Shown piece by piece: positions 46,620 through 58,266 of a stretch of 64,000 nt of DNA (its first letter is position 1; every line of letters begins with the position of its first letter). Under the pieces are notes generated by a model. The model was not told the DNA's origin and ran no database searches. It worked only from the letters and a program-made list of their open reading frames with translations. The DNA comes from Phoronis australis (taxonomy: Eukaryota > Phoronida > Phoronidae), in the NCBI GenBank assembly GCA_002633005.1, contig NMRA01000007.1:1741550-1805549 (forward strand), read 5' to 3'. The translations under genes were made by a program, and so were the position numbers.

Positions 46620-49600
46620 GTGAGTTACTTACGGTATGTAACAGAAATTTTAGCTGTAGGTTTTCCCTTATGTGTAAGAAGGCATACTATGTACACCTTT
46701 TGGATAAACGGTATGTGCCTTTTTGTGCATGTAAAGTTGTGTCTATGTCAAACTTCAGGTGCATGGGATTGTCTGCAAAGCACAAGAAAAACCTAAGAGT
46801 TAGATGTTAAGTAAGAACATATAAGTGAACCTTCAATTTTAAATTAACGTGTAACTGAGAACTGAGTGGATAAAAAGAAAAGTAAGACTCCTAGGTGAAA
46901 TTACACGTATAGAGGAGATGAGAGAAACTCATGTGTTAGTGCCGTGAATACATTATTTCAGTATACATTGGCGCATGAGACTCAACGAGTGTTGGTACTA
47001 TACAAACTGCCAGTGTAATCGGAACTATTAAAGTTCATCGCTTAACAAACCTAGCACTCTTTGACTTTTAGCCATGTAGCCACAAGGGAATAATAGTCTT
47101 TGACTTCCTCATATTGGAAAGTAGTTTATTTGCCTATTTCATATCATAATTTTTGCGTTCATTTCAAGTGCTGTTTTGTGCCAGATTTGGTAAGCACTTA
47201 CTAGCCATTTGATCCTGACTTTTTCCAAGTAGATACACACCAGATTGGGGCAATCCCTTGAGCAGTGTGCAAATATTTGAACTATTTCATGCAACAGTAC
47301 TTAGGGGTGTAACTGTATAATATTGTTTATACTGTTGTTCAAAGGCACATTTCTGTTCAGAGTAATCAGCTCTATATTCCAGTGCAGAAGAGTCACTACA
47401 CCGTTTTTCTGTTGGAAGTGGCTAAAAACCCGCTTTCCACTACATTTTTTATTTGGGCCACTGTTGTGAGATTCGTTTCAAATTGTTTCGATTTCTGTGC
47501 TTGGAGAGAATCAGCAGTTTGTTATTGCTCGAGTCGACGCTAAGGAATGACATGCCGTGACAAGTCATTGTAGAGCCTTGTGTCGAGCAGTAACATAATG
47601 TTGGTTTTTCGCAAGACCAGAAATTTCTTTTTTTTAATGTTTATTTACGAAATATACAAACATAATTAGTGTTAAGCCCAAAAGGCACTGGAAAGCATGT
47701 CAAACTCTTCTCATTTGAGTAAGGAGCCAATTAAGACAAATTTTATAGCAGTTAAGGGTCTAAGTCAATATTTAGTTTCTTCAGTAGAACCCAGGTTTAT
47801 TGCTGCTTTAAATGAAGTCAACGATTATCAGTTTCTTGTAGAAGCACAAGTGCTAATGGTTGGCATTAGCACTTGCTGATTTCTTGAGAACTGAAGGCTT
47901 GTTGCAGAGGCAGACCTCTGATGCACTCAGCCAGCTGTCGGAGGTTCCTGAAAGTCGAGCACATAGTTTGTCGCAGGTTGTGGGACCTGCAAAAAAGGAA
48001 AGTCATGAGTGAAATATCTGTTTATTACTTGGCAAAAATTTTTTGGTATAATATATTGATTCTCGTTTGTTATAACTAGGACGTGTTGGGCACTTTTCAG
48101 CCACTTTCAAACCATAACTGTTTTTCTAAGAACACTTCTGTTTTGGGCACAATATGACAATTTTTTTTTCATTTTTTGTTATCTTTCTCCATCAGTGCAA
48201 GTATTGGAAAGCTTTACTTTGTTGTCACCTTGGCTTGTACAGTTCAGCTGTCATTAAGCAAGTTACATCAGTGTTCGTTCTACATTTCCGAACACAGGGT
48301 TCCAGTGGACCCACCTTCCAAAAATGTTGGGGTCCATTTCAGTGTCGTGGGGTCCATGAAAACACTCCTGAAATGGTTACAGTTGCAGAGAAAGACGCAC
48401 AAAGTATAATTTGGAAATACGAGGCAAACCTAGTGATTCTTTATCAGTGGAAAATGTAGGCAGGCAACAAAAAATTGAACCTGGCAATTTCTGTTTCCTT
48501 AGTTTTCATTCTCGTAACTTATTGAAATTGCATTAAAATTGCATCCGAGGTGCTGCATCTGGGTACTCAACATGTGTTTTTATTAGCTTGCATCAAATGA
48601 TGCAAAACGCATCCTTGGGCAAACAATGATTAAGTCTTTGAATTATGGCAACTTAACAATTATTTATGTCCTAAATTAAGAAGTTTTTGATGTACGTTAA
48701 AATTAGGTCGTCTAATTGGAATACGTTACGCACTTGAAAACACAAATTAACTACCATTGTATTAGGACTGGTTGCCATCAAACTATCCATAATGTGCTTC
48801 AAAAATTGCCCTTAAAGACATTGATGTTGCATTCATTGATATAACATTTTTGCCTTAGCTGTGTTTACAAGCTGCTTCTCTGCAGTGACCTTTTCCATCT
48901 ATCAAACTAGAAGGAGTCAGTTGAAACTTGATAGTTGGAAAGAAATGTTCTGTGTGGACTTCTAAAGAACACACTGTTTAGCTAGGCTTACTTGAGGAAA
49001 TAACTGGAGAGGTAAGGCGTTAGAGGATGTTCAAGGACTCGTGGTAAAGTGACAAAATGAACTCATATTGTCAACACTCAAATCAAGTCTTAGAATCTGT
49101 CAGAAACAATCTTATGTCTCTTTGTATTTTGCTAATAGTAAATGTTTAACTGACAATTACTGTTGCAACTAGAGGTACTATTACCAGTAGTCTATAAATG
49201 GTCTGTATGTTTTATTTTTAACTAGTATAGGGATCTTCATAGGAAGTGGAGTTAAGACAAGTTCTGGAGGGTTTTTCGCGTACATCACAATGTCGTTTCT
49301 TTTTACTTTCACTTTGGTTACTTTCCACTTTGGAGTTTGTAAGCTCGTCGTACTGGAAGTTGGGGCGTTCCTGCGAGTGCGTGCAGCGAGTATTGTACGA
49401 CATAAGAAAAAATGGGAGGTGGTTCAAAAAGATAAAAAATGAATCCAACACTTGACTGACGTAGACTTGTGAACCTCGTTACAGTGGATGTATAACCAAA
49501 TCCTTAAAAAAAGGTATTCAAAACTGTTAAGTGACTATGTTTAGTAATTAGTATTCACTGAGGGCATTGTGTGTGTGAATGGGAGGAGTAATTCTCCACC

Positions 49601-51651
49601 TCCCAGTTGAAGAGCTACATGAGCATGTAAACAGGATGTCCTCAAAATTATGGGATGGATTCTAATAATAAAAGGTGTTCGTTTAAACACTTCTTGCTGT
49701 CGAGGTTGCCGAAGTGTTTAAGATTTTAATCACATATGACGGTTGAAAATTACATTCTTTTTGAATGGATGTTTGCCACATGAACACTCATTTGTTCTAC
49801 TTACCATCACAGTACCATAACATGTACTGAGGCAGGCCAGGATGTATTGTGTTTATAATGTTTCAGTAGGTTGACATGCTTGTTAATTTTTTCATTCCTG
49901 AATTAACCCTGGTTGTTCTTAGGCAAATTTTGGTATAGAATGGTGGTGCAACTTCTCACATAGTTCAAATTTTAAAAAATTTAGCAGTACCATGGAAATG
50001 AATCCACAATCTCTACAGTGGCAGCCAAAGGCTCTACCGCTGGCTGCTGGGCATTAAACAGTAGGTAGGATATAATATGCCCACATTTTGGGAACCAGTT
50101 TGGTTACTGCTATTCAGTGGAGAAAACTGGTTCTTAAGTGTGGGCTCATTATATCTGACTGTTACTTTGTTGCTGAGCCAAATCCCACACATTCAATAGT
50201 AAAACATGTATATTTTAGTGGCAATGCCACCCGCCTTGAGTTAACTAAATGTCTGGCAGACAACTGCGAGAATTGACGATTTGTAATAAAATCACAAAAT
50301 ACAATGGATTTTGTTGTTTTATAGCTCTGGGCAAAGTTGATAATTGCAAGAAGTCCAATCTGTTAAACAATAACTGCAAAATTGCATTTTATAATGCAAA
50401 AAACGATTATGTCGCTTAAACCACGAACATTTTCCCCGAAACCAGCCTAATTATAGACTAAACTTTTCGTAATCGTTATTTTTGCTGAGAATTTTGACAA
50501 CATAAAGTTCAGTTGTTGGTCATACTGTGGGCTTAAGTGAGACAAGAATTACTCAAGGTGTCCAATATATGACAACCATAGTCTGTTGACTGGTTTTACA
50601 ATAGGCCACTGCTGGAAGTAAGTTCACAGATGGTTTTCTTGTTGAGTGCAGTTCCCCAGTCCAGACATTCCAGTCCAGTACTTGATGTTTGTGGCCGCCA
50701 CATAAGTGTTGGCCACATCTGGAGATAATGTAAGAGGGTGGTTTTCACTGTTTTCCATTGTATATTGGCCAGTTGAGGTTGACCTAGCATTTGTACACTG
50801 CTATCTGTGGACAATAAGCCCTAGGTTTGACTAGCTTTCCCACTTGGTCTGGGTACATTTTAGTGGGGAGTTTTGTGGTGTAGTGTCGTTCTCTAACTGT
50901 CCTGTTGAGACGGAGCTCTCGGGTTGATCTAGTGGGCCTGTAGGTATAACCTCGGTCATGTAAAGACATGACACCGTTTGTATGTTTGACATGATCAGAA
51001 TAAGTTGCTTTTTTAACTGGAATTGTTACTACTTGCCATTTTCATTACGTTATGTGCCAAGTTGAAATTTAGCCGTTTTGTTTGTTTTTTAAGAAATTGA
51101 ATGTGACGCCAGCTGTGCACTACAGCCCTTGACCTGTGCTGAAATCAAACACCGAAAGTCTTGCAGAAAATCGAGCTTGCCCTAGACAGACTCTTGTTGT
51201 TTGTCTTCATCTTTAACTCAGAATTCTTCCTTGTGGCTTTTGATAGTGTTGTGGCCTCACATGCCACGTTTTCAGTTTCCAAATCAACTGAGTTGATCTG
51301 ACATGGAGATCCTCTATGTGACCATATTTGACAGAGATGTTCTACTGAAAATAAGTGTTGCCACCATTTTACACAAAATTTGGTCATGTTCTTGATACTG
51401 TTATTGTGCTTTCTGTTTGGCTAAATGTTAATTAAAAGACATGGCCTCTTGACCAAATTAATGTCAGACTGGCAAAAAGTAAATCAAATTTTGCAAGCTT
51501 TTCTCATTCATAAAATATATACTAATAGGTTAAATTCTATAGTTTTTGTGGTTATTTGGCCAAATGCACCGACTTGTCAATAAGGTCTTGCATAACCTGA
51601 TGTGTCTTCATGGAACAGGTCCCTGAGCAGTTTGTATTTGTTTACCTGCAG
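46620..51651 (+). other. PALS1: PALS1 intron 5 (5.0 kb)
   Basis: Contains a reversed family C copy (50235-50370). No exon or other gene recognised; open frames are short and without domains. Confidence 0.65.
50235..50370 (-). repeat. Dispersed repeat family C, copy 4 (reversed)
   Basis: Its reverse complement contains GATTTTATTACAAATCG, CAATTCTCGCAGTTGTCTGC and CAGACATTTAG, closely matching 38130-38180. Confidence 0.65.
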
Positions 51652-51944
51652 GTGAAGACCGTGTTCTTGCCTCCATACAGCAAATACAGAGAAAGCTGAA
51701 GTCAGCCGATAATCAAAAGGATGTTACTGCTCTGACAAGACTCCTTCAGAACCATCGGTTCCTCGCCGCCCTCGCTATATACCAGAAGGTACAAGCGTGT
51801 ACCAACCGTTCACCACCCATCACAGCACTGTGCAATAACTCCCAGTTTGTTTCGTTTGACGTCGTCACGGGGCTCAAGTCACAACAAGGGGTCAACCCGA
51901 AGGTCAATGAACTGGTCCAGATTCTGAAGCAGCCAGAGTTTCAG
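51652..51944 (+). CDS. PALS1: PALS1 coding exon 6: L27N and start of L27C
   Basis: TTTACCTGCAG acceptor, phase 1 in; TTTCAG|GTGTGT donor, phase 0 out. Residues 430-527. The first part (VLASIQQIQRKL ... LLQNHRFLAALAIYQKV) has the helix pattern of L27N, which in PALS1 pairs with PATJ. NPKVNELVQILKQPEFQ begins L27C, which pairs with Lin7. Human PALS1 has IEDLFSSLKHIQHTL and [20 protein letters not shown] at the equivalent places. Confidence 0.93.
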
Positions 51945-52821
51945 GTGTGTTGGTTTGTTGGAACTGAATAGAACATGCATTTTTGTGTAAGAAATTAAAC
52001 GTCTCCGTGGAACTCTCCTTTAGAGGTAAAAAAGATCACCATTTATTCAAGCACTAGTTTCTATTTTTACGAAATCTTATGCTTTGATGTTTGGATCCTT
52101 TTTTCTTGTCTCTATAAAATTGATCAAAGGGAGATTTCTATCACACTGACTATGTTAAAAGCATGTGTTGCAAAAATTTGTTGTTCATAACGTTACTTGT
52201 ACGAATTCATCACAAAAATTGTTATTGGTTTTTGAAAATGGACAATATACGACAATGATTTTTGCACTTGAAAACATCGAACTACTGAAATACAGAACGT
52301 TGTTTTGTGGTATTCTGTTGTTGTTTTATTGGAGAGACACAGTATTTAGTGCAATTCTTTATATAGTTATCACACAACTGTCTGACAAGTGGAATTCTAT
52401 TTTTTTAAATTTCTCCACAAAAGTAGAGACCAAAAAACTTGTAGTCTATTACTAGCATGCTTTGTTCTGTGTAGATTCATAAACATTTAACGCATTTTCC
52501 TTTATTTGCATTAAAATAATAAGCCTTTGAAAAATGGAAAAATGACAATCTTGGCAATTATGTTTGTGTGAAACAAGTGGAGAATTACCGTACATTTTGA
52601 ATTTTCAAGTGGTCCTCAGTTTTGTTTTTCATTGATTGAGTACTTAAAATTCACACTGTTGTAAAATGTAATCAGCTCATTCACGTGAATGGATCTGTCA
52701 TTGGCATGTTACCTTTCTCAGTGACGTCTTACCTCTCTCATTGACATCTTACATCTTTCAGTGGCATCTGTTCTATCCTTATGCTTCAGTTTTACTCAGG
52801 AGTTTGCGTTTGTGTTTATAG
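51945..52821 (+). other. PALS1: PALS1 intron 6
   Basis: AT-rich intron with a 96-codon open frame at 52165-52455 that lacks splice sites and domains. A short GTGAC/CTTAC-type repeat lies near 52700-52765. Confidence 0.65.
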
Positions 52822-52971
52822 AGTTTGTTAAAGGCACACGACAAACTAGCCCAGGGTGAGCCCCCTCCCCCGCCACCCAACCCGGACGACGAGATGTTAT
52901 ACAACAGGGCGTCACAGTATGACGAAGACAGTGTGAAGATTGTCAGACTACTCAAGACCGCCGACGCTCTT
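52822..52971 (+). CDS. PALS1: PALS1 coding exon 7: end of L27C and start of canonical PDZ
   Basis: GTTTATAG acceptor and GTACGT donor, phase 0 at both ends. Residues 528-577. LLKAHDKLAQ is the last L27C helix (human LLLAHDKVAE). A Pro-rich linker, E-P6-N-P, replaces the human QLEPI segment. SVKIVRLLKTADAL begins the PDZ. The loop before GATVRNE is one residue shorter than human (ADAL against RDIPL), close to the ligand groove. Confidence 0.93.
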
Positions 52972-53314
52972 GTACGTACATTATCAATGATGTTTATAGC
53001 ATTCCTTTGTTGTTTTAATTTGAGTTTCTTTGCGAGTCCGGTTATTTTAAAATTTTTAACATAATGCTGTCAGTGTCGGCCTAACTTCGAAATCTTGCTC
53101 AAGTCATGAATTTGCTTCAAGTTGAACCATGCGGATGTTGGAATTTTTCTGAGAACTGAGTGCAAGTCTACTGGCGGAGGCTGCTCAAGCCTAAAATGAT
53201 TGGGCATTTAGTATTTATTGAGTTAGTGACTAGTTTTGCTGTTCGGATTTGGCAGTTTTGATCTTTACCCAACCATTGTAATGGCGCTTTAAGACTATTA
53301 CGTTGTATCTGTAG
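52972..53314 (+). other. PALS1: PALS1 intron 7
   Basis: Short intron; nothing else seen. Confidence 0.7.
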
Positions 53315-53390
53315 GGTGCTACAGTGAGAAATGAGGGCGATGCAGTGATTATAGGCAGGATTGTCAAGGGTGGAGCTGCAGAGAAAAGTG
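53315..53390 (+). CDS. PALS1: PALS1 coding exon 8: canonical PDZ, middle
   Basis: GTATCTGTAG acceptor, phase 0 in; AGTG|GTGAGT donor, phase 1 out. Encodes GATVRNEGDAVIIGRIVKGG, then AAEKS. This is almost identical to human [20 protein letters not shown] with AAEKSG. It forms PDZ strands B to C and the following helix. Confidence 0.95.
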
Positions 53391-55610
53391 GTGAGTGACA
53401 GCATGCTGCTGAACAGTATAGGGCAGTGGGCCGTATTGTGGTCTGTCTCTTTGTCAGGTCTGAGCTCAAATCGTGCGTTGGCTGGCAGATCACAACGGCA
53501 CTTGATAAATGCAATCGGGGCAAAACACCATTTCTCCATCGTGACGACTAATTGTGCTTACAGCAAAAATGTCTGTTAATGACCATACTAGATTTACTGT
53601 TAATTCTCTTCATTCCCGGTCATGATTGTAGGCTACGCTGAGAATGAATTCGGCTTCCGCCCTGCCGACATGACAGGCAATTCCCGATTGTTTTGTCTGA
53701 ACACTTTTTGGGTGTACTATATGAGCATATGAACCATTACACTAGTTACCTCCCTGTGTTGAGTCTGAAATGGGACAAAAGGGCGTGAATGTTGTGAGAA
53801 TGTGTTGAGGGTCGTGGAACAGAGTCAATGTGGTGCCAACGTGTTGAGGATGCATCACTGAAAGCACTGCTAGACACTAATGAGAGTATTCCTTGCAAAA
53901 ATACTTTAAAAATAATTTACGGCCTCTTGTTACATTTCAGTTTACAATAAAGGTTATTGAGCTTAGGATGTGGTCTCAACAAAAGTATTCATGAAGAATT
54001 TAATGTTTTAATGTAGTCTTTCACTATGGCGGATTTAGGGGGGGGGGACAATGTGGTCATGCCCCCACCCCCCTAAAATTCTCCCAGATTCCATTTGGCT
54101 GTTCGGGGGGTGCGAATGTCTGGCGGGCAAAATCCTGGCTATTACCCTGCCTTGGCCGCCCCTCTCCCCAACTCAAAATCCTGGATCCGCCCCTGGTTTA
54201 CAATTGTCAGCGTTGATTATGTACACCAAACAAGTACTAAGCTGTTGAAGGATGAGAAATGATCATTGTTGCCATGTATCCTATTTAGGAGTTTGTCTGT
54301 TAGTTTATCATTTCCCTACTGTATTTTATCAGTGCACTGTTGCACGATACTATAAAAATGAGGCCATGTGAAAAAGACCCACTTGGTGACATTCTGTGAC
54401 AAAACGTGCTTGCCTGAAATTCTGTGACAAAATGTGTTAGTATTTTGTTAGGTTTAATGTTGTTATATGCTGCATCAAGTGCTAGTTCCTTTCGTCACAA
54501 ATTGTAAAATTATGTAATTCATCGCTATCGCTGACAAATATTATGTCTTGCATGTGTGACAAATGTAAAGTTGATGTGACTGAGACATGAAAAAAGCTCC
54601 AAAAGAGCAACAGGAGTTACTGGTGACATTTCGAAATTATTGAGATGTGACAAATTACGGCTTGCCATTAAACATGAATACATTCTCTGCACTTTCCCTC
54701 GTAACACAGTGCTATTGACATCATGCATCAATTAAAACTATCAATCTGGTAGCTGTGTTGCCCTCCACTTGGAACAGTTAGATGGATATTCCATTACATC
54801 CTGTCTGGCTGTGCCTTTTGTGAAGGCTAAAATGACTCATTGTAGTCTTGTTTTAGTCAGTAAACCCCAACTCTGTAACCTGTCCAGGATAGTTATTGTA
54901 GGATCTATAAATGATGGGAACTATTTCCCTGTTTTCCCTGGTTCAGTGACCTCTGTAGGCCACATAGTGCAAATATTCTACCCTGACTTGCTAACATTTC
55001 AAAACAAATGTTGAATAATTTGTAAACACTATCATCCTAAGTATTTTGCTTTCCAATTAGTTGTGTCTGGCCTATGACTCATGCACTGGCCACTTGAGAT
55101 GGATGGCAGTCTGCACTTGTGGTCAGCTATTACAAACATATTGAAATTTATTTGGCATTGTTTCACCATGTTAAAAAGTTATTTCACTTTATTGAACATA
55201 ATGTTTATTCGTAATTGAAATTTATTCTCTCTGTCTTCGCTTTTTAAGAAATTACATCAAATTGAAACAGTTGTGGTAATTTTATTACGCACCATGTCTT
55301 TAAGTCAATATTGATCGTATATATTTCTTAAAGGTGCTATGTGGCCACTTCCTGTCTACCATTATGAAGTTGGTCTCAGCTTCTTCCTTATTAGGATGAG
55401 CAGTAATTTCTGGGATTGTGAACAACTGACAGTTTTTCTTCTTTAAAGCCAGGCTCGACAAGTTGAGTTGACAGCCTCATCAATATAATTATACACTGAA
55501 AGAAATGTGGCTGGAAATAGGCTTGTTATATTGTCAAATGTTTCTAATTGGTACTCCAATAACAAATTTATCAAGGTTATTAGTTGTTATGACTTCTGTC
55601 AAATTTACAG
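53391..55610 (+). other. PALS1: PALS1 intron 8 (2.2 kb)
   Basis: Carries a MITE-like element at 54026-54195; otherwise no feature recognised. Confidence 0.65.
54026..54195. mobile_element. Small MITE-like element with CGGAT ends
   Basis: The left end reads ATGGCGGATTTAGGGGGG. The right end, CCTGGATCCGCCCCTG, is the diverged reverse complement. The interior is G-rich then C-rich. It is about 170 bp and encodes nothing. Target-site duplication is not clear. Confidence 0.5.
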
Positions 55611-55777
55611 GTCTACTCCATGAAGGCGATGAGATTTTGGAAATCAATGGCCATGACATGCGTGGTAAAAACGTTAACGATGTCTGTGACCTCATGGCCA
55701 GCCTACAGGGGACGCTGACGTTCTTGATTGTTCCGAACCCGGAGGCCTTTGCCAGGCCTTCTAGGTCAGACCACTTG
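55611..55777 (+). CDS. PALS1: PALS1 coding exon 9: canonical PDZ, C-terminal half
   Basis: AATTTACAG acceptor, phase 1 in; CACTTG|GTGAGT donor, phase 0 out. Residues 603-658: [20 protein letters not shown] is near-identical to human [20 protein letters not shown], followed by NVNDVCDLMASLQGTLTFLI. This completes the PDZ that, with SH3 and GUK, binds the Crumbs C-terminus. A variable linker to the SH3 follows. Confidence 0.96.
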
Positions 55778-55981
55778 GTGAGTGGAAATTTTACCTTTTA
55801 GAGATTTTTTGATCCAGGTATTTGTTGGGGTTCTGGTTATTTTCTGTGGTGCAATTTCTCATTCATTTTTTTAAATTTTGCTATAACTCTTAAATTTATT
55901 TAGTCTCGAAAATTATCAGTTTGCCTGAAGAAAAATGACTCGTGAACGGTCATATCTTAGGCTTGTTCGTCTTTCCACAAG

Positions 55982-56181
55982 GTGCATATTAAAGCCCATT
56001 TCGACTACGACCCAGAAGATGATCCGTACATCCCCTGCCGTGAACTTGGACTCTCCTTCGCGAAGGGCGACATACTGCATGTGATCAACCAGGAAGATGC
56101 CAACTGGTGGCAGGCTTATCGTGAGGGGGAGGAAGACCAGGCTCTGGCCGGTCTCATTCCCAGCAGGACGTTCCAAGAACA
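55982..56181 (+). CDS. PALS1: PALS1 coding exon 10: SH3 domain
   Basis: The acceptor TTTCCACAAG ends in AAG rather than CAG but is well placed; phase 0 in, phase 2 out at GTAAGT. Residues 659-725. [20 protein letters not shown] and [18 protein letters not shown], then NWWQAYREG, closely follow human PALS1. The MAGUK SH3 packs against the GUK domain and does not bind ordinary Pro-rich ligands. Confidence 0.96.
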
Positions 56182-57363
56182 GTAAGTTCTCTTTCGTGGC
56201 TACTTTGCAAATCCATGTGGATGTATTACATAAATGCTTTGTCTTGGTTCATCCAACTATGACTGGAGCAGCAGACCATGACATTTTACTATGTCTTTCG
56301 TCTTCATATAATGTGTATCCCTGTCTTTTTGTAAATTAGAGAATCTGTTTTTTTTCTTGTCGTCTCCCCTCTCTATCTTGTATAAGATGATTCTGTTTAT
56401 AACGTTCTCTTTTGTAATAGACATCTCTGTATTGTTATCGTGTATTCTCTCCTTCTCTTGCAATAGAAAATATTTAATTTTCTTCATCTTTCATAATGTA
56501 CCTTCTCTGTCTCATACGAGCAATGTTTTTTCTTCACAAGAGCACTAAACTGTGTATTCATTTAGTTGGTTTTATTTATTGTGGTATAGTATATTAATTT
56601 TAATCATTTCAACAAAAACATTCTGGCTTAGTTTTGTTTGGTGTCAGTTTCAACTTGTCGGTACTTTCTTGACATTCTCTTGGTTCTTTGTGTTCATCCG
56701 CACTGGTTTAGCTCCAGCCCATTTCGTTTGTGTTACAGTCTGACAGACACTCTTGAAAGAATGGGGTCGGGGTAAGACGGAATGCGCTCCTGACACCTAG
56801 TGTACAAACTGCTAATCATGTTGAAGTTTGCAACACCTCCCATGTTTCTCGCAGCTACACTTAACAGACGAGTGCATGGGGGGTCTAAGCATGTTCCGTG
56901 CAAAATTCAGCATGGCCAGCTGTTCAGTTCTCCATCTGTTGGCAGTTTTATTAACTTTATCACAGCTCATATCACTGACATTGCATTGAATAGTGCCATT
57001 AGATTTTGCCAATTTGTTTATCGCATTGCATTTTGTTTTTTATGTGGAGAAATGATTGGTGCAAAAAGATCACAATGAAGATTTCATCCATGTGAAAACT
57101 GAGAAAAAAATTACATTTGAAAATTATAATTGGTCACTTTGAGAAATTGCGATTTGCGGCTGGTTTTGAAAAAAAACAGCTGTACTTGAAGCTGCAAAAC
57201 TACAGCTGTAAAGCATGTCTAGATGTGAGCTGCATTGAGCCGTTCATTTGTGTTAGACTTTGCTCAAGGTTTGTGCGATCACTTTAAAAGCATGCCCTGT
57301 GTTGCCTGCATGTTCAGTCACGATCAGAGTGGGTAAGACTTGATGGCTTTTGTTTCCTCGCAG
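56182..57363 (+). other. PALS1: PALS1 intron 10
   Basis: T-rich intron (notably 56340-56560). No additional exon seen. Confidence 0.65.
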
Positions 57364-57488
57364 ACGAGAAGCGATCAAGCAGACGATCGTTGGTAGTGAT
57401 AAGGATGGTAAGAAGAACAAGAAAATGCTGTGCGCTAAAAACAAGAAGCGTAAGAAGAAGAAAATGTACAATGCAGGCTCGACGGATG
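57364..57488 (+). CDS. PALS1: PALS1 coding exon 11: SH3 end and basic HOOK
   Basis: TTTCCTCGCAG acceptor, phase 2 in; GATG|GTAGGT donor, phase 1 out. Encodes REAIKQTIVGSDKDGKKNKK, then MLCAKNKKRKKKKMYNAGS. Human has REAMKQTI and LWCAKKNKKKRKKVLYNA, so the SH3 tail and the Lys-rich HOOK are conserved. HOOK segments in MAGUKs bind regulators such as protein 4.1 and modulate the PDZ-SH3-GUK module. Confidence 0.95.
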
Positions 57489-58098
57489 GTAGGTGTTGAG
57501 TGTGGTTGGAAAATTGTCTTATTACTTGATAAGTAAATATGAAACAAAATACTATTGTTTGTTTAAAAAAAATGGAATGGCCATAGTGAACTGACAGAAT
57601 TTACTTAAACATGATTTTTGGAACTGCTTTCATAGTCTTGAAATTAAGTTTTTGAATTCTGCATAGGTAAAATGATTTAAGGCGTACAATTATTCTCATC
57701 GCACCATAGGAGAACTACTTAAAAAGTTCCATCGTTTGTCCAAATTTAGTCTAAGTGTGAGGTCAAAGGTCAGGTGTTAAAGAAGAATGCTAGGTAGCCT
57801 TCTTGGTTGGAATTTTCGAGTAATTTTCCCAAACTTGCTTGAGATTTTACTCAAGAATAATTGCTGCACACACTTTCCTGAGTTCTACTCGGAAACTGAG
57901 AATTACTCAAGATTTCGAGTAATTATGGCTGAGTGCATTTTGGTATTCTCTAAAATATCAGAAGTTCCTCAGTCTGAGTACTTTGAAGTGTACTAAAAGG
58001 GACTGATTTAAGTTCCATGGTCGCAACCCTGGTATTGTGAGACCATCGCTGTCTATCATATTACTTTGTTGTGAAATTTCCGCTCCTTTGCACTACAG
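57489..58098 (+). other. PALS1: PALS1 intron 11
   Basis: Contains short inverted stretches around CGAGTAATT/AATTACTC (57815-57930), possibly a decayed fold-back element. No exon. Confidence 0.6.
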
Positions 58099-58266
58099 AT
58101 TTAGATGCCGACGAAATCTTAACGTATGAGGAGGTGGGACTGTATTACCCACAGCCAAACAGGAAGCGGCCTATTGTCCTGATTGGCCCGCCTAACGTTG
58201 GTCGTCACCAGCTACGACAAAGACTGATGGAGAGCAATCTGGAGAGATTTGGTGATGCAGTGACTC
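58099..58266 (+). CDS. PALS1: PALS1 coding exon 12: start of guanylate-kinase-like domain
   Basis: GCACTACAG acceptor and ACTC|GTACGT donor, phase 1 at both ends. Residues 767-823. ADEILTYEEVGLYYPQPNRK matches human [20 protein letters not shown], then RPIVLIGPPNVGRHQLRQRL. True guanylate kinases need GxxGxGK to bind ATP; here the loop is GPPNVGRH, without the Lys. The domain is therefore probably catalytically dead and a protein-binding module, as in other MAGUKs. Confidence 0.95.
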
